A DNA stretch of 6,700 bases. It comes from Sedimentisphaerales bacterium (GTDB lineage: Bacteria; Planctomycetota; Phycisphaerae; Sedimentisphaerales; SG8-4). A program made the position numbers and the translations under genes. Location of the stretch: contig JAFGCA010000650.1 in assembly GCA_016932895.1 (NCBI GenBank), forward strand, positions 1-6,700. The letters are read 5' to 3'. Of the stretch, positions 2,434 through 6,700 are shown piece after piece; position 1 is the first letter of the stretch; every line of letters begins with the position of its first letter. A model generated the notes under the pieces. The model had not been told where the DNA came from. It saw nothing but the letters and a program-made list of their open reading frames with translations, and made no database searches.

Positions 2434-5423
2434 ACCGGATCAAACGCGATACCGACCTTGCCGCGCTCGTCAGAAGCCGCGGCATCAGCCTGGAGCGACA
2501 CGGCGGCAACGGACACCTGGTCGGCAAATGTCCGTTCCACGACGAAGACGAAGCATCCTTCATCGTCACCCCGGCCAAGGGACTCTTTCACTGCATGGGT
2601 TGCGGAGCTGCCGGCAACGCCATCCAGTTCGTCCAGAAATTCGACGGCGTCAGCTTCCGCCACGCCTTCGAGGTCCTGGCCGACGGCAAAGCATTTACCC
2701 CGCGAAAGGACCAGCCCCTCAAACACGCCACCGTGCCCCGGCTCGAAGCGCCGGTCAGCCCCGACGCGGAGGACGCCGAACTCTTTGACCAGGTCGTGGA
2801 CTACTACCACCAACGCCTTCTTGCCACGCCCGCCGCGCTTGACTACCTCAAGGGCAGGGGGCTGTATGACGCGACGGCGCTCCGCGCCTTCAGGCTCGGC
2901 TTTGCCGACCGGACGCTCGGGTTGAGGCTGCCAGCCATGAACCGTAAAGACGGCTCGGCGATCCGGACCCGCCTTCAGAAACTCGGGCTCATCCGTGAAA
3001 GCGGCCACGAACACTTTAACGGCTCCGTTGTCCTTCCTGTCTTCGACGCCGAAGGACGTGTTGCCGAAATGTACGGGCGCAAGATCAGCCCCAAACTCCG
3101 TAAAGGTACGCCGCTTCACCTGTATCTACCCGGACCGCATGCGGGGATATGGAATGTTGAAGCCCTGCACACCCCTGAACTCATATTATGCGAAGCGCCT
3201 CTCGACGCGTTGACCTTCTGGGTCAACGGTATCCGCAACGTCACATTCATATACGGGACCGAAGGCTTTCCTGACTATCTGTTCGATGCGATCCTTCAGC
3301 ATCGCGTCAAATCCGTGCGGCTTGCCTACGATGCTGACGAAGCCGGCAACCGTGCCGCCAAACGTGATGCCGAACGCCTGTCGGCGCACGGCATCCAGGT
3401 CTATCGTGTCAAGTTCCCTTGGGGCATGGACGTGAACGACTACGCCCAAAAGGTCACACCGGCGGCCAAATCTCTCCGTGTCGCCGTGGACTCCGCCGAA
3501 TGGGTGGGGGAAGTGGTATGTGGCAAGCGTCGGGTGGCGAGTGTGAGAAGACCCGACACGCCATCATGCGCGGACGCGCGCGCATCTTCTTCTTTAGCTG
3601 CTAGAGCTGCTAATGAAGAAGCCACTCCCTCGACACCCGACACGCGACACCTCGCGCTGAGCCGAATGGGCGAATACCACACCCTGACGCTCGGCGCGCG
3701 ACATTATCGCGTGGGTGGCCTGGAGAAGAACAACAGTCTCGAAGTCCTGAAAGTCTCCGTTCGCCTGGCCGTCCATCCGCAACCAAGAACCAAGAACGAA
3801 GAACCAGGAACCGCGGACGAAGTCCGCTTCCACCTCGACAGTTTCGACATGACGCGCGACGGCGAACGCCGCCGCTTCATTGAACGCGCGGCCGAAGAGA
3901 CCGGCCTTGAGAAAGAACTCATCAAGCGCGATCTCGGACGTTTACTGCTTGCGCTCGAAGAAGAACAGCAACAACGTCTGAACCAGGCTCTCGCACCCGA
4001 CACTCGACACGCGACACCCGCGATGACGAGCGCAGAGCGCGAGGAAGCGCTTGTGTTCCTGCAGTCGCCTGACCTCATTGCAAAGATCGACGCGGCATTC
4101 GACGACTACGGCCTGGTCGGTGAGGAAACAAATCGTTTAGCTGCATATCTTGCCTGCACATCGAGAAAACTCGACAAGCCGCTGGCCGTCATAGTTCAGA
4201 GTACCAGCGCCGCCGGCAAGAGCACGCTCATGGAAGCCGTGCTTTCCATGTTTCCGGAAGAAGAACGCGTCCAGTACTCTGCCATGACCGGCCAGAGTCT
4301 CTACTACCTGGGCGAGACCGATCTCAAGCACAAGGTGCTTGCCATTGTGGAGGAAGAAGGAGCCGAGAAAGCCGGGTACGCCCTCAAGCTCTTACAGAGC
4401 GAAGGGGAACTGACCATCGCCAGCACGGGCAAGGATCCGACCACGGGCCGCATGGAGACGCAGGAATACCACGTCGAAGGCCCGGTCATGATCTTCCTGA
4501 CCACGACCGCGATCGACATCGACGAGGAACTGCAGAACCGATGTCTCACGCTCACCGTCGACGAGTCCCGCGAGCAGACCGAGCGCATCCACGCCCTGCA
4601 ACGCAAGGCGCGAACCCTTGAAGGCCTCAAGCTCAAGAAGCAGAGACAGAAGACACTCAACGTTCTGCGTAACATCCAGCGTCTTCTGCAGCCGGTCGAC
4701 GTTGTGAATCCATGGGCCGATCAACTCACCTTCACGGCCGAGCGTACGCGCACCCGTCGCGACCACGAGAAGTATCTGACCCTGATCGACGCAATCGCAT
4801 TGCTGCATCAGCACCAGCGGCCACGTGAGAAAGTCGACCCCTCGACAGAGCTCGGGACAGGCGAGGGCGGGGAGTTTATTCGGGTAACACTCGACGATAT
4901 CGAACTGGCAAACCGTATTGCTCCCGAACTGCTCGGCCGGTCGCTTGACGAGCTGCCGCCGCAGTCGCGGCGTCTTCTCGATCATATCAAGGCCCTGGTC
5001 CGTGATATCTGCAAGCGTGAGGACATCGAACAGCACCTTGCCCTTTTTAGTCGACGTCAACTCTGCGAGTCAACCGGCTGGACCTACAGCCAGGTCAAGC
5101 GTCATCTGATCCGGTTGCAGGAGCTTGAACATACTATCCCGCGTTATGGCGGCATGGGCTCCACCATGCGCTACGAGCTTCTTGTCGATGCCAACGAAAC
5201 AGCCGATACGGCTCCGCAGATCGGCCTGCTCCATGTCGCCAAACTCCGTGAATCTGATAGTACGACAATAACCCGGACCCCCTCAGAGGCAACCTTGACC
5301 CCACCTTGCCAAAACCGGATGGCAAGGTTATCGCCCGTAAAATCAGCGTCTAACGCCAACCTTGCCACCTTGCCGGGTCGCACATCAGGAGCCCCGGCCG
5401 AAGTGGGAGCCGTAGCTGTATGA
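2406..5423 (+). CDS. Primase-helicase: CHC2 zinc finger, Toprim, P-loop ATPase and winged helix, 1005 aa
   Basis: The start is ATG at 2406, with AGGAG 7 nt upstream; the open frame extends further 5' without a start that has a ribosome binding site. Domains in order: CHC2 zinc finger with C42-x2-H45 and C63-x2-C66; Toprim catalytic domain with E263 (CEAPLD, D267) and the acidic pair D309-A-D311; P-loop ATPase with S599-TSAA-G604-K605-S606-T607 (first glycine replaced by serine), acidic Walker B region VLAIVEEE (E649-E651), a FLTTT sensor-like strand (697-701) and N711-R712; and a winged helix at about 880-925. This fits a primase that makes RNA primers and an ATPase that opens or moves on DNA, so it should start replication of the excised element. 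I remember close relatives encoded directly ahead of a similar integrase. Repeat-derived insertions lie near residues 375-415, 459-469, 532-538 and 811-824. The last 80 residues are low-complexity. Confidence 0.88.
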   Translation: MPRIPDTEIDRIKRDTDLAALVRSRGISLERHGGNGHLVGKCPFHDEDEASFIVTPAKGLFHCMGCGAAGNAIQFVQKFDGVSFRHAFEVLADGKAFTPRKDQPLKHATVPRLEAPVSPDAEDAELFDQVVDYYHQRLLATPAALDYLKGRGLYDATALRAFRLGFADRTLGLRLPAMNRKDGSAIRTRLQKLGLIRESGHEHFNGSVVLPVFDAEGRVAEMYGRKISPKLRKGTPLHLYLPGPHAGIWNVEALHTPELILCEAPLDALTFWVNGIRNVTFIYGTEGFPDYLFDAILQHRVKSVRLAYDADEAGNRAAKRDAERLSAHGIQVYRVKFPWGMDVNDYAQKVTPAAKSLRVAVDSAEWVGEVVCGKRRVASVRRPDTPSCADARASSSLAARAANEEATPSTPDTRHLALSRMGEYHTLTLGARHYRVGGLEKNNSLEVLKVSVRLAVHPQPRTKNEEPGTADEVRFHLDSFDMTRDGERRRFIERAAEETGLEKELIKRDLGRLLLALEEEQQQRLNQALAPDTRHATPAMTSAEREEALVFLQSPDLIAKIDAAFDDYGLVGEETNRLAAYLACTSRKLDKPLAVIVQSTSAAGKSTLMEAVLSMFPEEERVQYSAMTGQSLYYLGETDLKHKVLAIVEEEGAEKAGYALKLLQSEGELTIASTGKDPTTGRMETQEYHVEGPVMIFLTTTAIDIDEELQNRCLTLTVDESREQTERIHALQRKARTLEGLKLKKQRQKTLNVLRNIQRLLQPVDVVNPWADQLTFTAERTRTRRDHEKYLTLIDAIALLHQHQRPREKVDPSTELGTGEGGEFIRVTLDDIELANRIAPELLGRSLDELPPQSRRLLDHIKALVRDICKREDIEQHLALFSRRQLCESTGWTYSQVKRHLIRLQELEHTIPRYGGMGSTMRYELLVDANETADTAPQIGLLHVAKLRESDSTTITRTPSEATLTPPCQNRMARLSPVKSASNANLATLPGRTSGAPAEVGAVAV
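3529..3641. repeat. Repeat-type insertion with inverted ends inside the primase gene
   Basis: GTCGGGTGGCGAG (3529-3541) is matched by the reverse complement of CTCGACACCCGAC (3629-3641) at 12 of 13 positions. Between them lies a 36-nt imperfect palindrome (3586-3621; 16 of 18 pairs possible, arms starting CTTCTTC and TTAGC). The segment encodes a charged and alanine-rich linker (about residues 375-412) after the Toprim domain and stays in frame. The base pattern differs from the surrounding coding sequence and fits a small palindromic dispersed element tolerated in a linker. Confidence 0.6.
3632..3650. repeat. Heptamer tandem GACACNN, three units
   Basis: GACAC recurs at 3632, 3639 and 3646 with a strict 7-nt period. 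The 14-nt segment CGACACGCGACACC (3638-3651) recurs exactly at 4005-4018. The period is not a multiple of three, so codon use cannot explain it. Confidence 0.7.
3781..3812. repeat. Heptamer tandem AACCAAG, about 4.5 units
   Basis: AACCAAG, AACCAAG, AACGAAG and AACCAGG follow one another from 3781, then AACC. The repeat is read as PRTKNEEPGTA-like residues (about 459-469) in a loop of the primase-helicase. Again the period is seven, out of step with codons. I remember the same unit as a dispersed repeat in environmental bacterial genomes. Confidence 0.7.
3999..4017. repeat. Second GACACNN heptamer tandem, three units
   Basis: GACAC recurs at 3999, 4006 and 4013, and the segment shares a 14-nt identity with the copy at 3638-3651. 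Here it is translated in another frame as PDTRHAT (about residues 532-538), at the junction before the ATPase part. The same DNA in two reading frames shows that the DNA, not the peptide, is what is repeated. Confidence 0.7.
4836..4865. repeat. Short dispersed-repeat-like insertion in the primase gene
   Basis: The segment reads GACCCCTCGACAGAGCTCGG and continues GACAGGCGAG. It is translated as DPSTELGTGE (about residues 811-820). From memory it closely resembles a common short repeat in bacterial genomes that yields DPSTSLRTG or, on the other strand, CPELVEG peptides; here the minus strand would read CPELCRGV. It lies in a loop between the ATPase part and the conserved VTLDDI segment. Confidence 0.5.
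5292..5374. repeat. Cluster of five ACCTTGCC-type octamers (iteron-like)
   Basis: Copies lie at 5292-5299 (ACCTTGAC, one change), 5303-5310, 5321-5328 (inverted), 5359-5366 and 5367-5374 (the last two in direct tandem). The inverted pair 5303-5310/5321-5328 can form an 8-bp hairpin with a 10-nt loop. All are inside the low-complexity 3' end of the primase gene, about 50-130 nt before the integrase start. Such clusters are typical of replication origins or initiator-binding sites, but a transcript-level role is also possible. Confidence 0.5.
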
Positions 5424-6523
5424 GCAGGCGTGCCGTCAAGGGCTACGCGAAGGCCCGGCACATGCGGCGCTGGGCGGACAAGAAGGGCGGCTACGCCGCC
5501 ACGCCCGACGGTTTCGACCGCTCTGACGCCTTCACCCTGGCCAGCCTTATCGACGACTGGTTCCGGCGGCTGGAGGAGCGCGCCTACTCGCCGCGCACGG
5601 TCGAGGCCCGCAAGTGGGCGTTGCGGACGTTCCTGCGTTGGGCCGAGGATCGCGATCTCCGGCGGCCCGACCAGATCACCAAGCCGATCCTGGAGAGCTA
5701 TCAGCGCTGGCTCTTTCACTACCGCAAGGCCGACGGCAAGCCCCTGGGCGTAACCACGCAACGCGCGCGTCTGGGCTCGTTGCAGAACTTCTTTACCTGG
5801 CTATGCCGTGAAAACGCCCTTCACGCCAACCCGGCCGCCGACCTCGATCTGCCGCGCAAACCGAACAAGACCTTGCCCAAGTCGCTGTCGCTTGAAGAAG
5901 TCCATGTTGTTCTGAACATGCCTGATGTGAGCGATCCCCTGGGAATCCGCGACCGCGCCATCCTTGAGACGTTTTATGCAACCGGCATCCGCCGCAGCGA
6001 ATGCGCCCGGATCGACGTGGACGACCTTGACCGAGAACGGGGACTGCTCACGGTCCGGAAAGGGAAGGGGAACAAAGACCGTGTTGTCCCGGTGGGTGAA
6101 CGCGCCATTTACTGGCTCGAACGATACCTGGAGAAAACGCGGCCGCTGCTTGAGACACCGCAGAGCGAACGCGCCTTGTTCCTCAGCGGCTACGGCGACC
6201 GTCTCAGCGCCGGGTATATCGGCAACTGGGTCCGGCGTCTCATCGACGCCGCCCTGTCTGCGTCCAACGGACAGGCAGGCGGCATCGGGCGGACCGGCTC
6301 CTGTCATGTTCTGCGCCACTCCTGCGCCACACACATGCTCGAAAACGGAGCGGACATCCGCTTCATTCAGCAGCTTCTCGGTCACGCCCGGCTCGACACC
6401 ACACAGATCTATACCGACGTCTCAATCGTTCAACTTCGCGAAGTCCACGCACGCACCCATCCCCATGCGCATCTGCCCCCGCCGGCTGAAGTCGGGAGAA
6501 TGGGCAGGAAACAGCATCCTTAA
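5420..6523 (+). CDS. Tyrosine recombinase/integrase (XerC/D-like), 367 aa
   Basis: The ATG at 5420 overlaps the primase stop (ATGA), so the two are translationally coupled. The N-terminal SAM-like DNA-binding domain spans about residues 38-130 (SLIDDWFRRLEERAYSPRTV through LQNFFTWLCR). The catalytic domain shows every family residue: R191 (TGIRRSE), K216 (KGKGNKDR), H296 and R299 (HVLRH), H322 (LLGH) and the nucleophile Y331 (TTQIYTDVS). The protein should therefore cut and rejoin DNA through a 3'-phosphotyrosine link. The tail (341-367) is short and proline/histidine-rich. Length is a little above Xer recombinases because of about 35 extra N-terminal residues. Being downstream of a primase rather than in a dif system suggests an element integrase. 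No excisionase is recognised unless the RHH or XRE protein plays that part. No att core can be read from one junction. Confidence 0.92.
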   Translation: MSRRAVKGYAKARHMRRWADKKGGYAATPDGFDRSDAFTLASLIDDWFRRLEERAYSPRTVEARKWALRTFLRWAEDRDLRRPDQITKPILESYQRWLFHYRKADGKPLGVTTQRARLGSLQNFFTWLCRENALHANPAADLDLPRKPNKTLPKSLSLEEVHVVLNMPDVSDPLGIRDRAILETFYATGIRRSECARIDVDDLDRERGLLTVRKGKGNKDRVVPVGERAIYWLERYLEKTRPLLETPQSERALFLSGYGDRLSAGYIGNWVRRLIDAALSASNGQAGGIGRTGSCHVLRHSCATHMLENGADIRFIQQLLGHARLDTTQIYTDVSIVQLREVHARTHPHAHLPPPAEVGRMGRKQHP

Positions 6524-6591
6524 CAGCTTGCTTTCCAGCCCTAAAAATCGTACCCTCCCTGGTATGCGTTCACACGTTACAGCACCCATGT

Positions 6592-6614
6592 GTGCATCCA
6601 AAGAGAAGATGCAC
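6592..6614. repeat. Stem-loop GTGCATC/GATGCAC downstream of the integrase
   Basis: Perfect 7-bp arms (6592-6598 and 6608-6614) enclose a 9-nt A-rich loop, and the stem can be extended by weak G-T pairs. It starts 69 nt after the integrase stop and has no T-run, so it may be a transcript-end hairpin or a recombinase/excisionase binding site. Confidence 0.4.
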
Positions 6615-6644
6615 GTGTCTCGGCGAAGCCTCCTGGCGAAGACG

Positions 6645-6685
6645 GACCCCCCCTCGAAAAATCGCGTCATGGGGTCTGAGACTTT
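6645..6685 (+). terminator. Weak intrinsic-terminator-like structure
   Basis: GACCCC (6645-6650) pairs with GGGGTC (6671-6676) and is followed by TGAGAC and then a run of five T. The 20-nt loop is long and the T-run is displaced from the stem, so this is a poor match to a classic terminator. It is the only candidate seen after the rightward operon. Confidence 0.25.
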
Positions 6686-6700
6686 TTCGTTCTCCTGTGC

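Larger units (their letters stand above)
6524..6700. other. Right flank without a gene
   Basis: No start codon with a ribosome binding site and a protein-like frame is seen. The region holds a hairpin at 6592-6614, a direct repeat GGCGAAG at 6622-6628 and 6635-6641 (13 nt apart), and a weak terminator candidate at 6645-6685. Because attachment sites of tyrosine integrases often lie next to their gene, this is a reasonable place for one end of the element. Confidence 0.4.

Noticed and set aside
2289..3119. 276-codon frame on the minus strand
   Set aside because: It is antisense to the CHC2 and Toprim coding part, has no recognisable domain, and results from high GC in the opposite strand.
4392..5060. 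222-codon frame on the minus strand
   Set aside because: It is antisense to the ATPase region and shows no domain; its composition mirrors the primase codons.
5292..5374. CRISPR array
   Set aside because: The octamers are too short, unevenly spaced and partly inverted, inside a coding region with no cas gene nearby.
5801..6385. 194-codon frame on the minus strand
   Set aside because: It is antisense to the catalytic domain of the integrase, whose active-site residues are intact on the plus strand.
268..6624. Shared 10-mer GTGTCTCGGC at 268-277 and 6615-6624 as possible attL/attR core
   Set aside because: Several 10-mer matches are expected by chance in a window of this size, and the flanking bases do not extend the match.
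1..6700. tRNA or rRNA gene as integration target
   Set aside because: I found no cloverleaf arms, T-loop GTTCGANTC pattern with matching acceptor stem, or rRNA signature on either strand.

Overview
The window looks like the replication/integration core of a chromosomally integrated mobile element in a bacterium with about 58-60 % GC. Shine-Dalgarno sequences are strong in front of nearly every gene, so the host is bacterial. The protein families and the short dispersed repeats found inside one coding region resemble what I remember from metagenome-derived bacteria such as the PVC group and Omnitrophota. That placement is a weak inference; no taxonomic marker gene is present.

Layout. Bases 1-145 (minus strand) hold a 36-residue single-pass membrane peptide with a good ribosome binding site, and possibly the first codons of a next gene that leaves the window. 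Bases 146-611 have no convincing gene but hold a 19-bp inverted repeat (one mismatch, 48-bp spacer) and several small hairpins. Bases 612-1962 (minus strand) are a compact four-gene operon, transcribed leftwards: an XRE-family regulator, a HicA-type toxin, a HicB-type antitoxin, and a coiled-coil protein with a four-cysteine zinc-ribbon-like motif. Gaps are 17, 2 and 12 nt. Bases 1963-2232 are a divergent control region. It has a near-consensus rightward promoter whose spacer and -10 box are occupied by a perfect 19-bp palindrome, followed by a leader of about 200 nt with hairpins. Bases 2233-6523 (plus strand) are a three-gene operon with overlapping ends: a 66-residue ribbon-helix-helix protein, a 1005-residue primase-helicase (CHC2 zinc finger, Toprim, P-loop ATPase, C-terminal winged helix), and a tyrosine recombinase with all catalytic residues. 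Bases 6524-6700 hold only small hairpins and a weak terminator candidate.

How the parts may work together (inference). The tyrosine recombinase would integrate and excise the element, the primase-helicase would copy it after excision, and the RHH protein would control the rightward operon. The XRE protein probably binds the palindrome and switches both operons. HicAB would act as an addiction module. No relaxase, capsid, packaging or conjugation gene is visible, so transfer between cells would need a helper or genes outside the window.

The most unusual features are: (1) several in-frame insertions of short dispersed repeats in the primase gene (two 7-nt-period tandem families, a 36-nt palindrome within a larger inverted repeat, and a third short repeat), all near predicted linkers or loops; (2) five ACCTTGCC-type repeats at the 3' end of the primase gene, resembling an iteron/origin cluster; (3) the 19-bp inverted repeat beyond the end of the left operon; and (4) the promoter with an embedded operator.
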